The translations under genes were made by a program, and so were the position numbers. A DNA stretch of 64,000 bases from Paraburkholderia ginsengisoli NBRC 100965 (GTDB lineage: Bacteria > Pseudomonadota > Gammaproteobacteria > Burkholderiales > Burkholderiaceae): NCBI RefSeq assembly GCF_000739735.1, contig NZ_BBJF01000004.1, forward strand, positions 372,001-436,000, written 5' to 3'. The notes beneath the pieces are model-generated. The model worked only from the letters and a program-made list of their open reading frames with translations, made no database searches and had not been told where the DNA came from. Numbering within the stretch: the first letter of the stretch is position 1; each line of letters starts with the position of its first letter. This document shows positions 31,821-42,042 of the stretch, piece by piece.

Positions 31821-32475
31821 ATGAAGTACTCGCTCACGAAGAAGATCAAGGCCGCCGCTGTTGCCGCGAGCCTGCTGTGCGCGGCAGTTTTCGCGCCGCA
31901 GGCGCAGGCCGCCACCGAAGACACGATGAGCGGCATCCACGCTGGCGATGTGCTGGTGCGTTTGCGCGCCATCAGCATCATCCCGAACGTGAGCACCAGC
32001 CAGACGCTGACGGCGCTCAACGTGGGCGTCAACAACGCCATCGTCCCTGAGCTGGATCTGACCTACATGATCCGCGACGAGCTCGGCATCGAGCTGATTC
32101 TCGGCACGTCGCGCCATCAGGTGACGTCGAGCCGGCGGTCTGGGCGGCGTGAATGTCTTGCCGCCTACGCTGCTGCTGCAATATCACTTCAACCACGCGG
32201 GGCGCATTCGTCCGTATCTGGGCGCCGGTTTCAACTACACGCTGTTCTACAACAACGGCCTGAGCGCGGGCGGTCAGCCTATCTCGATCCGCAATCATAG
32301 TTTCGGCCCGGCGTTGCAGGCAGGCATCGACGTGCAGGTCACCAAGTCGCTGTTCGTGAACGCGGACGTCAAGAAGATCTGGATGCATACGGACGCGTCG
32401 CTTGGCGGTCAGTCGCTCGGCCGGTTGAGCATCGATCCGGTGATCGTCGGTCTGGGCGTCGGTATGAAGTTCTGA
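31821..32475 (+). pseudogene. ompW: OmpW-family outer-membrane protein, frameshifted
   Basis: The first frame encodes a signal peptide (MKYSLTKKIKAAAVAASLLC, cleavage near AQA) and the first beta strands up to LGIELILGTSRHQVTSS. Then the frame is lost at about 32133. The +1 frame continues GGLGGVNVLPPTLLLQYHFN through to the C-terminal Phe (VGLGVGMKF). A two-base loss in an AGC-CTN-GGC context, or a one-base gain, would explain it. OmpW is an eight-stranded barrel channel for small hydrophobic compounds. Both parts are well conserved, so the break is recent or a sequencing error. Confidence 0.85.
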
Positions 32476-32522
32476 TTGCGGCGGGGCGCTCACCGCATGT
32501 GGTTTGCGCTTTTGTAAAAGAA

Positions 32523-32551
32523 AACGCCGGGCGTGATCCCGGCGTTTTTTT
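32523..32551 (+). terminator. terminator downstream of ompW
   Basis: The stem AACGCCGGG / CCCGGCGTT with a six-base loop runs into seven T. It lies 48 bases past the ompW stop. Confidence 0.9.
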
Positions 32552-32620
32552 ATGGTCGCAGCGTTTTGCCAGCGCTGCACGCATGCCCGACACCATGCGC
32601 GCGAGGTGCACGCTAAAGGA

Positions 32621-32824
32621 CTACAGCTTGTCGTTCCGAAAGCGCATGGCCGTCCCTTCCTGCTCGATGCGCACCCACACCGCGCGCTTTTCCTCGTCGC
32701 TCAGGAACACCCAGTTGGACACTTCGGTCGCGGTGCGGCCGCAGCCTTTGCAAACATCGTCGAAGAGCGTGGAGCACACGCCGATGCACGGGCTGTCGGG
32801 AAGATCGTGGAGATTCGAAGACAT
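32621..32824 (-). CDS. DUF1289-family small Cys-rich protein
   Basis: The 67-residue protein has the DUF1289 pattern SPCIGVCSTLFDDVCKGCGR (four Cys), followed by EVSNWVFLSDEEKRAVWVRI. The Cys set may bind metal. The function is not established. It is a common stand-alone gene in proteobacteria. Confidence 0.85.
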   Translation of the reverse strand: MSSNLHDLPDSPCIGVCSTLFDDVCKGCGRTATEVSNWVFLSDEEKRAVWVRIEQEGTAMRFRNDKL

Positions 32825-33022
32825 CGGAAACCTTGGGGCGGAGAAGCGAAGTTCCGCTATGTTAACCGATGCGCGCTATGCGGCTCGTCGTGGCAGCAAT
32901 GCGGCCGGGCGTTGCCCATCCCGGCGACCTATGCCTGGGTCTGAACGCATCCGCGCGCAGAAGCTACTTACACCGACCCCTTGATGAGCGTCGCGTGCCG
33001 CCAATGCCGCACAAGAATCACA

Positions 33023-34327
33023 TCATCCGCCGAACGCGAGCTGCCACAGCAACGCGCCGTTGAGCAGGACGATGAACGCCGCGGACAACCACGCCAGCGC
33101 GAGCGGCACGCCGCGCACGCGCCAGCCGCGCATCAGGCCCGCGTCCGACGTATAGCGGATCAGCGGCACGACCGCGAGTGGCAATTGCAGGCTCAGCACC
33201 ACCTGGCTCGCCACCAGCAACTGGTTGGAGCCGTGCTGACCGAACAGCGCGACCGCGAACAGCGCCGGACCGATCGCCAGTGCGCGGGTCAGCAGCGCGC
33301 GTTTCCAGCGCGGCAGGCGGATCTGCAGAAAGCCTTCCATTACCGCCTGGCCGGCCAGCGTCCCCGTGACGGTCGCGCTCAGGCCGCACGCGAGCAGCGC
33401 AGCCGCGAACAGGATGCTGGCCCAGTGGGTGCCGACGAGCGGCGCGATCAGCCGGTGGGCGTCGGCGAGATCGGTCACGTCGCGATGGCCGCTGACGTAG
33501 AACACCGCGGCGGCTACGATCAGCAGGGCCGCGTTGATCACGAAGGCAAACGCCAGCGACGCGAACGTATCGATGTTGACGACCTGCAGCGCGGCCTTGA
33601 TCTGCGCGTCGCTGCCTTCCGGCGCATGGTGCTTGACGAGCGCCGAGTGCAGATAGAGGTTGTGCGGCATCACCGTCGCGCCGACGATGCCCGCCGCCAA
33701 CCACACCATGCCGGCATTTCTCAGCAGTTCGACGCTCGGCGCGGCGCCTGCCAGCGCGGCGTGCCAGTCGGGCCGCGCCAGCGCCAGTTGCACCACGAAG
33801 CACAGGCCGACGAAGCCGATCAGCGCGGCGATCACGGCTTCGAGCTTGCGGCCGCCTTTCTGCTGGAGCGCGAGCAGCGCAAACGTGCACACCGCCGACA
33901 TCAGCACGCCGACCGTCAACGACACGCCGAGCAGTAATTGCAACGCGACGGCGCTGCCGACCACCTCGGCGACGTCGCACGCGATGATCGCGACTTCACT
34001 GGTTAGCCAAAGGAACAGGGTGCCGCGCCGGCCGGTGCGCTCGCGGCATACCTGCGCGAGATCGCGCCCGGTGACGACGCCCAGACGCGACGACAGCCAT
34101 TGCAGCAGCATCGCCATCACGCTCGCGAGCAGCACCACGCCGAGCAGGCGGTAGCCGTAGCCCGCGCCGGCACCGAGCGCGGTCGCCCAGTTGCCGGGGT
34201 CGATATAGCCGACCGCGATCAGCGCACCGGCGCCGACAAAGGAGAACCAGTGAGCTGGACGTGGCGACCCGTCGCCTGGCAGACGCCGGCGGCGATTGGG
34301 ACGTAAAGCGAATGGATTGGTGTTCAT
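33023..34327 (-). CDS. mntH: Nramp-family Mn(II)/proton symporter
   Basis: The 434-residue protein is an Nramp transporter with about eleven membrane helices. It has the metal-binding DPGNWATALGAG of helix 1 and GATVMPHNLYLHS of helix 6, both diagnostic. The start at ATG 34327 (MNTNPFALRPNRRRRL) is preferred; ATG 34351 and 34393 are also in frame and the ribosome-binding site is weak for all. No MntR box or manganese riboswitch is obvious upstream. Confidence 0.92.
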   Translation of the reverse strand: MNTNPFALRPNRRRRLPGDGSPRPAHWFSFVGAGALIAVGYIDPGNWATALGAGAGYGYRLLGVVLLASVMAMLLQWLSSRLGVVTGRDLAQVCRERTGRRGTLFLWLTSEVAIIACDVAEVVGSAVALQLLLGVSLTVGVLMSAVCTFALLALQQKGGRKLEAVIAALIGFVGLCFVVQLALARPDWHAALAGAAPSVELLRNAGMVWLAAGIVGATVMPHNLYLHSALVKHHAPEGSDAQIKAALQVVNIDTFASLAFAFVINAALLIVAAAVFYVSGHRDVTDLADAHRLIAPLVGTHWASILFAAALLACGLSATVTGTLAGQAVMEGFLQIRLPRWKRALLTRALAIGPALFAVALFGQHGSNQLLVASQVVLSLQLPLAVVPLIRYTSDAGLMRGWRVRGVPLALAWLSAAFIVLLNGALLWQLAFGG

Positions 34328-34948
34328 CGATGCCTGGGTTCGAGACTGCATCCTTTCGCAAGCCACGTGCCCAACGCGCATAGCGCAGCGCATGGGGCGG
34401 GGAGACAGGGCGGGTGAGGCGCGCAGATTGCGCGCGGTTTGCCGGTCGTCCTGCCGCTATTGTGCACCGTCGGGCGCTGCGCGGCGCGGTCCGATCGGCG
34501 CCTGCGCTGCCGGTCGCGAGAGCGGGACGCCAGGCGGCGAGAGCGGCCACTGGCCGCCTTCCCGCAAGTCCGGCATACGGCCCGAAACACGTTGGCGCAC
34601 GGGCCGATAAGCGCAGGGCGCACGCACCCCGAGCACACGTCCGCCACACGCCTGCAGCACGCCCAACCGCCCCCACGAAGCCCCCATCGCGCCAACCTGA
34701 CAACCCGATAACACCCGGCCCGCCACGGCTCCTTTTTTTCGGGTAGACACGCGCCGATAACCCGCTAAAATTGCGGCCATTTTCCAGCGGTGCGGCCCAC
34801 GCTGTACCGTTTGCGCGACAGCCCGGCGTTTTTTTTGGAGCGCGCAATAATTGATGGTAGTTTTCGGGGTTTTCAGGGGAGCCGTGCGCGCGATGCCGCG
34901 GCGTGGGTGACGACGGTCGGCGTGAGCGGGCCAGGAGCGGAGAACGGG
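34328..34948. other. divergent intergenic region between mntH and potF
   Basis: These 621 bases hold the promoters of both genes. Long GC-rich open frames on both strands lack starts, sites and recognisable products. A TAAAAT -10-like element at about 34766 could serve potF. A 20-base T/A-rich patch follows near 34830. Confidence 0.45.
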
Positions 34949-36049
34949 ATGAAAAGACGGGTAGTGGGGCAAGTGGCGGCGCTGATCTTGTGCGCGACGC
35001 CGTGGTTGACGGCCGCTGCGAAAGACACGCAGTTGAACGTGTATAACTGGTCTGATTACATCGCCAAGGACACCATTCCGAACTTCACCAGGCAGAGCGG
35101 CGTCCAGGTCAAGTACGACAACTACGACAGCGACGACACGCTGCAGGCCAAGCTCCTCACCGGCAATTCCGGCTACGACATCGTCGTGCCGACCAGCAAC
35201 TACGCCGGCAAGCAGATCGCCGCGAACATCTTCGAGCCGCTCGACAAATCGAAGCTGCCGAACCTCAAGTACCTCGACCCCTCGCTGATGGCGCTCGTGG
35301 CCGGCGCCGATCCGGGCAACAAGTACACGGTGCCGTGGGCCTACGGCACGACCGGCCTTGGCTACAACGTCACCAAGGTCCAGCAGATTCTCGGCAAGAC
35401 CACGCCGCTCGATAGCTGGGACATCCTGTTCAAGCCGGAAAACATTTCGAAGCTGAAGGCTTGCGGCGTGTCCGTGCTCGACGCGCCGGACCAGATGTTC
35501 GCCGCCGCGCTGCACTACATGGGCAAGGATCCGATGAGCACGAACCCGGCCGACTACCGCGCCGCGCTCGAGATGATGAAGAAGATCCGCCCGTACATCA
35601 CGCAGTTCAACTCGTCGGGCTATATCAACGACCTGGTCGGCGGCGACGTGTGCTTCGCGTACGGCTGGTCGGGCGACGTCGTGATCGCCAAGCATCGCGC
35701 GGCCGAAGCGAAGAAGCCGTACAAGATCGAGTACTTCATTCCGAAGGGCGGCGCGCCGGTGTGGTTCGACGTGATGGCGATTCCGAAGGACGCCAAGCAC
35801 AAGGAAGCCGCGCTCGAATGGATCAACTACATCGAGACACCGCAGGTGCACGCCGCGATCACCAACGCCGTCTACTATCCGAGCGCGAACCTCGAAGCGC
35901 GCAAGTACGTGGACAAGGACGTGGCGAACGACCCGGCCGTGTATCCGCCGCCTGAAGTCATCAAGTCCCTGTTCCTGCTCAAGCCGCTGCCGCAGGAAAT
36001 CCAGCGGCTGCAAACGCGGCTGTGGACTGAATTCAAGTCCGGCCGCTGA
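34949..36049 (+). CDS. potF: putrescine/polyamine-binding periplasmic protein PotF
   Basis: The 366-residue protein is a PotD/PotF-type periplasmic binding protein. It has a signal peptide (MKRRVVGQVAALILCATPWL, cleavage near AAA), then LNVYNWSDYIAKDTIPNFTR and PWAYGTTGLGYN, both typical. ATG 34949 follows GGAG; longer in-frame starts up to 34790 lack a signal peptide. It feeds polyamines to the permease-ATPase encoded downstream. Confidence 0.93.
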   Translation: MKRRVVGQVAALILCATPWLTAAAKDTQLNVYNWSDYIAKDTIPNFTRQSGVQVKYDNYDSDDTLQAKLLTGNSGYDIVVPTSNYAGKQIAANIFEPLDKSKLPNLKYLDPSLMALVAGADPGNKYTVPWAYGTTGLGYNVTKVQQILGKTTPLDSWDILFKPENISKLKACGVSVLDAPDQMFAAALHYMGKDPMSTNPADYRAALEMMKKIRPYITQFNSSGYINDLVGGDVCFAYGWSGDVVIAKHRAAEAKKPYKIEYFIPKGGAPVWFDVMAIPKDAKHKEAALEWINYIETPQVHAAITNAVYYPSANLEARKYVDKDVANDPAVYPPPEVIKSLFLLKPLPQEIQRLQTRLWTEFKSGR

Positions 36050-36084
36050 CCCGCGGCAACAGTGAACGGGTAGCATCATCATGA

Positions 36085-36110
36085 AGCCCTCGGTGTCCAC
36101 CGGGGGCTTT
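36085..36110 (+). terminator. intra-operon hairpin between potF and potG
   Basis: AGCCC-T-CGGTG pairs with CACCG-G-GGGCT around a two-base loop, followed by only three T. It is likely to attenuate rather than end transcription, giving more binding protein than transporter, or to protect the potF mRNA end. Confidence 0.55.
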
Positions 36111-36140
36111 GTTCGTCAAACGCCGGAGTGAAGCAGCATC

Positions 36141-37322
36141 ATGATAAGTAGTGACCAGTCGGGCGCGCTGGCCGGGGCGGGCGCGCCGTCCGCGGGCCTG
36201 AACGCCGTTACGGGCGGCGGCGCGGGCGAGGCCGCCGACCAATTCATCCAGATCGTCGACGTCGTGAAGAAGTTCGGCGAGACCGTCGCGGTCAAAGGCG
36301 TGAACCTGTCGGTGAAGAAGGGCGAGCTGTTCGCGCTGCTCGGCAGTTCCGGCTGCGGCAAGTCGACCTTGCTGCGCATGATGGCCGGGCTCGAAACCGT
36401 GACCTCGGGCAAGATCCTGATCGACGGCGAGGACCTCGCGCAATTGCCGCCGTATCGCCGGCCGGTCAACATGATGTTCCAGTCGTATGCGCTCTTTCCG
36501 CACATGACCGTGGAGGCGAACGTCGCCTTCGGTCTGAAGCAGGAAGGCGTGCCGAAGGCCGAACTGAAAGAGCGCGTGCAGACCGCGCTCGATCTCGTGC
36601 AGATGGGCCGCTTCGCGAAGCGCAAGCCGCATCAGCTGTCGGGCGGGCAGCAGCAGCGCGTGGCGCTCGCGCGTTCGCTCGTCAAGCGGCCCAAGCTGCT
36701 GCTGCTCGACGAGCCGATGTCCGCGCTCGACAAGCAGATCCGCCAGCGCACGCAGATCGAACTGGTCAACATTCTCGACCAGGTCGGCGTGACCTGCATG
36801 ATGGTCACGCACGATCAGGAAGAAGCGATGACGATGGCCGACCGGCTCGCGGTCATGAGCGAAGGCCAGATCGTCCAGCTCGGCACGCCGCATGAAGTGT
36901 ACGAGTATCCGAACAGCCGCTTTTCGGCGGAGTTCATCGGTTCGACCAATCTGTTCGAAGGCCGCACGGTCGAAGACGAACCCGACTACGTGTTCATCGA
37001 AACGCCCGACCTGCCGTGCCGTCTGTACGTGAGCCACGGCATCACCGGGCCGCTCGGCATGCCGGTGACGATTTCGGTGCGGCCCGAGCGCATCGCGCTG
37101 ACGCGCAAGCCGCCCGAAGGCGCGTACAACTGGGGCAAGGGCGTCGTCACGAATATCGCGTACATGGGCGGCTATTCGCTGTATCACGTGAAGCTCGACG
37201 GCGGCAAGACGGTGATCGCGAACGTGACGAGCCTTGCGCTCACCGAGATCGATCCGCCCACCTGGGGTGACGAAGTGTACGTGCGCTGGAGCGCGTCGGC
37301 CGGCGTGGTGCTGACGTCATGA
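36141..37322 (+). CDS. potG: polyamine ABC transporter ATPase PotG
   Basis: The 393-residue protein has Walker A GSSGCGKST, signature LSGGQQQRVAL, Walker B LLLLDEPMSALD and a C-terminal TOBE-like domain, as in PotA/PotG. The N-terminus carries an extra Gly/Ala-rich stretch of about 30 residues (GALAGAGAPSAGLNAVTGGG) before the ATPase fold. The stop overlaps the potH start by four bases. Confidence 0.93.
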   Translation: MISSDQSGALAGAGAPSAGLNAVTGGGAGEAADQFIQIVDVVKKFGETVAVKGVNLSVKKGELFALLGSSGCGKSTLLRMMAGLETVTSGKILIDGEDLAQLPPYRRPVNMMFQSYALFPHMTVEANVAFGLKQEGVPKAELKERVQTALDLVQMGRFAKRKPHQLSGGQQQRVALARSLVKRPKLLLLDEPMSALDKQIRQRTQIELVNILDQVGVTCMMVTHDQEEAMTMADRLAVMSEGQIVQLGTPHEVYEYPNSRFSAEFIGSTNLFEGRTVEDEPDYVFIETPDLPCRLYVSHGITGPLGMPVTISVRPERIALTRKPPEGAYNWGKGVVTNIAYMGGYSLYHVKLDGGKTVIANVTSLALTEIDPPTWGDEVYVRWSASAGVVLTS

Positions 37323-38251
37323 AGCGCGCGCTCGATGCCTTCGTCAACTGGCCGGTGCGGCGCTTCAATCTGAGCGGCCGCAGCGCGGTGGTGGCCGGGC
37401 CGTTCGTCTGGCTGCTGCTGTTTTTCCTCGTGCCGTTCCTGCTGGTCGTGAAGATCAGCTTCGCCGATTCGCAGCTCGGCATTCCGCCGTACACGCAGCT
37501 GGTGAATTTCGCTGAAGGCGCGATTCACATCACGCTCGACCTGTCGCATTACGCGTTTCTGTTCACCGACAGCCTCTATTTCGCGACCTATGTGAGTTCG
37601 GTGGTGATCGCCGCGATCTCGACCGTGCTGTGTCTGCTGATCGGCTATCCGATGGCGTACTACATCGCGCGCTCGAATCCGGCCACCCGCAATCTGCTGA
37701 TGATGGCCGTGATGCTGCCGTTCTGGACGTCGTTCCTGATTCGCGTGTACGCATGGATCGGTATCCTGAAGAACAACGGGCTGCTGAACAACTTCCTGAT
37801 GTCGATCGGCATCATCCATTCGCCGATCGAGCTGTATCACACGAACACCGCCGTCTATATCGGCATGGTGTATTCGTACCTGCCGTTTCTCGTGATGCCG
37901 CTCTACGCGCATCTGGTGAAGATGGACCTGACCCTGCTCGAAGCCGCGTACGACCTCGGCGCGAAACCGTGGAAGGCGTTCTGGCAGATCACGTTGCCGC
38001 TGTCGAAAAACGGCATCATCGCCGGCTGCCTGCTGGTGTTCATTCCGGCCGTGGGCGAGTACGTGATCCCCGAATTGCTCGGTGGCGCCAACACGCTGAT
38101 GATCGGCCGCGTGATGTGGAATGAGTTCTTCGATAACGCCGACTGGCCGATGGCCTCCGCGGTGACGTGCGCGATGGTGTTGCTGCTGCTGGTGCCGATG
38201 GCGCTCTTTCAGCGAGCTCAAGCCAAGGCGATGGAGGAGAGGCGTTCATGA
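37319..38251 (+). CDS. potH: polyamine ABC transporter permease PotH
   Basis: The 310-residue membrane protein has six or so hydrophobic segments and the EAA loop (LLEAAYDLGAKPWKAFWQIT, about residues 206-225) that contacts the ATPase. It opens with ATG 37319 overlapping potG and ends overlapping potI, so all three are coupled. Confidence 0.93.
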   Translation: MKRALDAFVNWPVRRFNLSGRSAVVAGPFVWLLLFFLVPFLLVVKISFADSQLGIPPYTQLVNFAEGAIHITLDLSHYAFLFTDSLYFATYVSSVVIAAISTVLCLLIGYPMAYYIARSNPATRNLLMMAVMLPFWTSFLIRVYAWIGILKNNGLLNNFLMSIGIIHSPIELYHTNTAVYIGMVYSYLPFLVMPLYAHLVKMDLTLLEAAYDLGAKPWKAFWQITLPLSKNGIIAGCLLVFIPAVGEYVIPELLGGANTLMIGRVMWNEFFDNADWPMASAVTCAMVLLLLVPMALFQRAQAKAMEERRS

Positions 38252-39066
38252 AGCCGAACCGGATTTTGCAGTGCATTGCGTTGGGGATCGGCTTTCTGTT
38301 CCTGTACATCCCGATCGTGAGTCTGGTCGTGTATTCGTTCAACGAATCGCAACTGGTCACGGTGTGGACGCGCTTTTCGACACGCTGGTACGCGGCGCTG
38401 CTGCGTGACGACGAACTGATCACGGCGGCGTGGCTGTCGTTGCGGATCGCGTTGCTGACGGCGTTCGCGTCGGTGATCATCGGCACCTGGGCGGGGTTCG
38501 TGCTCGCGCGGATGGGCCGCTTTCGCGGCTTCACGCTATATACCGGCATGATCAACGCGCCGCTGGTGATCCCCGAGGTGATTCAGGGCATCTCGTTGCT
38601 GCTGCTGTTCATCGAAATGGCGCGCTGGATCGGCTGGCCGGCCGAGCGCGGGGTGTTGACGATCTGGATCGGCCACGTGATGCTGTGCATTTCGTATGTG
38701 GCGATCATCGTGCAGTCGCGTGTGAAGGAGTTGCACCCGTCGCTCGAAGAGGCCGCGCTCGATCTCGGCGCGACGCCGCTGCGCGTGTTTTTCTTCATCA
38801 CGTTGCCGCTGATTTCGCAGGCGCTCGTGTCCGGCTGGCTGCTGTCGTTCACGTTGTCGATCGACGATCTGGTGCTGTCGGCATTCCTGTCCGGGCCCGG
38901 TTCGACGACGCTGCCGCTGGTGGTGTTCTCGCGCGTGCGGCTCGGCTTGAACCCCGAAATGAATGCGCTCGCGACGCTGTTCATCGCGATCGTGACGGTC
39001 GGCGTGGTGGCGGCCAACTACTTCATGCAGCGCGCCGAGCGCAAGCGCGCGGTGATGGCGGTGTAG
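38248..39066 (+). CDS. potI: polyamine ABC transporter permease PotI
   Basis: The 272-residue permease partner of PotH has the EAA loop LEEAALDLGATPLRVFFFIT. ATG 38248 overlaps the potH stop (ATGA); an in-frame upstream start at 38167 lies inside potH and is not used. It completes a potFGHI putrescine/spermidine importer. Confidence 0.93.
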   Translation: MKPNRILQCIALGIGFLFLYIPIVSLVVYSFNESQLVTVWTRFSTRWYAALLRDDELITAAWLSLRIALLTAFASVIIGTWAGFVLARMGRFRGFTLYTGMINAPLVIPEVIQGISLLLLFIEMARWIGWPAERGVLTIWIGHVMLCISYVAIIVQSRVKELHPSLEEAALDLGATPLRVFFFITLPLISQALVSGWLLSFTLSIDDLVLSAFLSGPGSTTLPLVVFSRVRLGLNPEMNALATLFIAIVTVGVVAANYFMQRAERKRAVMAV

Positions 39067-39136
39067 GCGGGTGCGCCGTTCGCGCGGCGCACCTTCGGCT
39101 TCAGTGCAGCCGCGCAGGAACGCGGGCCGTGCGCGT

Positions 39137-40540
39137 TCAAACTTTGTAGCCGATCCGCACGCCGCCCCAATGGCGTCCGCCAACGAACACCGGCGCGGAC
39201 GCATCCTTCATCAGCACGAACTGGCCGCCGCCCATATCGCGGCGGTAGGTCTGCAACAGAAACTTCTTGGTGTGCGACGCCGCCGCGATGCCGGTGCGAT
39301 CGTCGAACATGCGCCGGTTGCGGCAGTTCGCCATATTCCACACGACGTCGTCGCGCGGCGGTTGCGAGAACTTCAGGTTGTGGGTCGGCAGATAGCCTCG
39401 CGTATCGACTGCCGCGCAGAACGCGACGCGTGGATCGAGTTCGAGCAGCGGCTCCTGAATCGCGGGCAGCACGCGGTCGGTGAACGCGGTGAAGCGCGTC
39501 ACGAACTGCGGCGGGTTGCTGCCCGCCACCGGCACGTAGCGCTGGTCGAACAGATCGTCGAGCGATATGTCGCCGCGCGCCACCGCCGTTTCGAACAGCT
39601 TGCTCACCGTCGCGGCGGCCTGCTGCACCGCTTCGATGAAACGCGTGTCGGTGGTCTCGACGCCGGTCGCTGCGGTCAGCTCGATCAGCGTCTCGGAGAC
39701 GCCGAGCAGATTGCCCAGTCGGTCCTTCGCCTGCGCAAAGTTTTCGCTCGAATCTTCGACACCGCTCGCCATTTCCAGCACCTGCGCTTCGAGCCCGTCG
39801 CACTGCGTTTCGATTTCGCCGGTCAACGCGGCGATCTGGCCGGCCTCGTTGTTCAGGTGCGCGATCGCGTCGCCGGTCGCATGCACGACGTCGCCGATCT
39901 TGCGTGTGCCTTCGCGCACCCGATGCGCACGCGCGGTGTTCACCGAGCCTTCGTTGATCAACTGTTCGGTCTGCTGCGTGAGTTGCGCGAGCGTCGTCTC
40001 GATCTGCCCGGTAGCCTGTGCGGTTTTCGCCGACAGGTTCTTCACCTCGGCGGCCACCACCGCGAAGCTGCGGCCCGAGTCGCCGGCGCGCGCCGCTTCG
40101 ATCGCCGCGTTCAGCGCGAGAAGATGCGTCTGGCGGGCGATCAGCGAGATTTCCTCGGACACGCGGCTCACGTGCGCGAGTGCGCTGCGCAGCGCGCCGA
40201 TCTGGCTTTCGATCACCGTCACGCCTTCGACCAGCCCGTGGATATCGGCGAGCGACGCTTCGAGCGTCTGCTGCGACTGCTCGACGCCGGTCGCGGCGTT
40301 GGCCGACACGCTGCGCATTTCGCGCGCGGCCGCGGCGATGCGATGATTGCCCGCGAGCGTGTGCGCGGCGGACTCGCGTAGCGCGCGGCAGACTTGCGCC
40401 TGACGCTGCACGCGCGCGGCGACTTCCTCGACGTGGCCCGAGACGTCGCAGATCTCGATGCCCAGTTTGCCGGCTTGCGCGGCAATGTCGCCGACGACCG
40501 TATTGGAACGGGCCGCTCGGCGAAAGCTGAAACGCGTCAT
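39137..40540 (-). CDS. soluble methyl-accepting chemotaxis-type receptor
   Basis: The 467-residue protein has a methyl-accepting signalling domain (conserved hairpin tip [15 protein letters not shown], about residues 141-155) but no membrane segment, so it is cytoplasmic. The C-terminal third ([20 protein letters not shown], then [16 protein letters not shown]) resembles a sensor module found in soluble receptors. The ligand is unknown. It could signal to CheA or a similar system. It follows the convergent potI. Confidence 0.85.
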   Translation of the reverse strand: MTRFSFRRAARSNTVVGDIAAQAGKLGIEICDVSGHVEEVAARVQRQAQVCRALRESAAHTLAGNHRIAAAAREMRSVSANAATGVEQSQQTLEASLADIHGLVEGVTVIESQIGALRSALAHVSRVSEEISLIARQTHLLALNAAIEAARAGDSGRSFAVVAAEVKNLSAKTAQATGQIETTLAQLTQQTEQLINEGSVNTARAHRVREGTRKIGDVVHATGDAIAHLNNEAGQIAALTGEIETQCDGLEAQVLEMASGVEDSSENFAQAKDRLGNLLGVSETLIELTAATGVETTDTRFIEAVQQAAATVSKLFETAVARGDISLDDLFDQRYVPVAGSNPPQFVTRFTAFTDRVLPAIQEPLLELDPRVAFCAAVDTRGYLPTHNLKFSQPPRDDVVWNMANCRNRRMFDDRTGIAAASHTKKFLLQTYRRDMGGGQFVLMKDASAPVFVGGRHWGGVRIGYKV

Positions 40541-40739
40541 GGGTCGTCTCCTTGATGGCGCGGTGGGTGCGGGTGGTGCGGAGGCTGGCGATGGGCGGCA
40601 CTATCGTCCGGCGCGGACGCAGCGTCTTCTCCATGCGTTTACGGCGCACTTTCAGCCGACTTGATACGGGGTATCCCGCAGTCGGTATGATGTGCGGTCG
40701 AACTGCGTCTGGCAGCCTTTCCCTTCCTTAGCGGCAACC

Positions 40740-40856
40740 ATGATCGAGTCTTTCGCGCGCGTTTCGGGCTGGGAGCAGCTCTATCATTTGTGGGAACTGC
40801 TCGTGATGCTCGCAAAGTTTCTGTGGGGGCTGTTGCGTTTGCTCGGCGGCGGGTAA
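40740..40856 (+). CDS. possible 38-residue membrane-associated peptide
   Basis: MIESFARVSGWEQLYHLWEL then LVMLAKFLWGLLRLLGGG would form an amphipathic segment and one hydrophobic helix. No clear ribosome-binding site is seen. The composition is protein-like, but conservation must decide. Confidence 0.35.
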   Translation: MIESFARVSGWEQLYHLWELLVMLAKFLWGLLRLLGGG

Positions 40857-40966
40857 GGGTGAGGCGGTGCAGCGCCGGGTCAGTGAACCGGCGGGAAAAC
40901 GCGGCCACACGCGGCCACGCTCTGCCGCGCCAGCATCAGCGAAGCGAGACGGCGACGATGCCAGGC

Positions 40967-41959
40967 TCAGACCTGCGCGCGGCGCTGGTCTTCTTCAACC
41001 TGCGCATCCGTCGCGGATGTGCCGAGAAACGCGCGCAGATCGACCAGCACGCGCTCGGGTGCTTCTTCCATCGGAATGTGGCCCAGTTCTGCATACGTCA
41101 CCGACTTCGCGGCCGGAATGCGGCTCGCAAACTCGGCCGCGTGTTCGGGCGGTATCCAGCGATCCTTCGCACCCCATAGCACCAGCGCGGGCACGTCGAG
41201 TGTCTTCAGCGCGTCGGGATCGACTTCGCGGAAATCGAGCGTGGGCACCATCTTGCCGATCGCCGTGCGCGTGCCTTCGCCCTGGAAGAATTCGACATAG
41301 CGCCGCAGCGTCGCCGCGTCGATCCTGCGCGAATCGCCGTACACGTTGCGCACCGCACTTTTGACGATCGCCTCGGGCAGCCACCATCGGGAACTGGCCC
41401 GCACCAGCGCGCTGTTGAACAGGCCGATGTAAATGGGCAGCTTCATCGGAAAGCCGGCCGAGTCGATCAACACCAGCCGTTCGACGGCCCCGCGATGGCG
41501 CACCGCGTAGTCCCACGCGATCAGCCCGCCGAGCGAGTTGCCGATGAAGCTCGCCCGCCCGATGCCGAGCGCCTGCAGGAAGGTGTCGATGAAGCGCCGG
41601 TAGGTCGGCAGGTTCATCGTTTCGATCGCACCGCTCGTCGAACGCAGCGGCCCGGTCACTCCGAACGGCGGCAGGTCGAGGCGGATCACGCGGTGGCTCC
41701 GGCTGAGCTCGTCGGCGACGCGATTCCACGTATGCAGTGACGACGCGAACCCGTGGAGCATCACGATCGTGCCGCCCTGGCCTTGGTCGACGTAATGCAC
41801 GTCGGCGCCCATGATCTTCACGAACTTCGAGCCGCCGAGCGAATAGCGGCGCCGCAGATCGTCGCGCGCCACGCTGCTGATGCCGAGGCGTGCGACGATC
41901 GAGCGTGGCGGCAGCGCGGCGGTGGATGAGCGCGTGTTGTTCGAGTCGATACCCGCCAT
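40967..41959 (-). CDS. alpha/beta-hydrolase
   Basis: The 330-residue protein is an alpha/beta-hydrolase with the oxyanion-hole MLHGFASSLHTWNR, nucleophile elbow FIGNSLGGLIAWDY, acid ALVLWGAKDRWIP and catalytic His AELGHIPMEEAP. Its neighbour is a Baeyer-Villiger-type monooxygenase 83 bases upstream on the same strand; such pairs often open a ring ketone and hydrolyse the resulting lactone or ester. That pathway is inferred. Confidence 0.87.
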   Translation of the reverse strand: MAGIDSNNTRSSTAALPPRSIVARLGISSVARDDLRRRYSLGGSKFVKIMGADVHYVDQGQGGTIVMLHGFASSLHTWNRVADELSRSHRVIRLDLPPFGVTGPLRSTSGAIETMNLPTYRRFIDTFLQALGIGRASFIGNSLGGLIAWDYAVRHRGAVERLVLIDSAGFPMKLPIYIGLFNSALVRASSRWWLPEAIVKSAVRNVYGDSRRIDAATLRRYVEFFQGEGTRTAIGKMVPTLDFREVDPDALKTLDVPALVLWGAKDRWIPPEHAAEFASRIPAAKSVTYAELGHIPMEEAPERVLVDLRAFLGTSATDAQVEEDQRRAQV

Positions 41960-42042
41960 ATTTTTGTCTCCCGTTTCGTTTGCTTAGGTCTATTTATGTT
42001 CGGCTCAAGGCCGGGCCGAAGCGGCACCCGTAGCGAGCGTCC

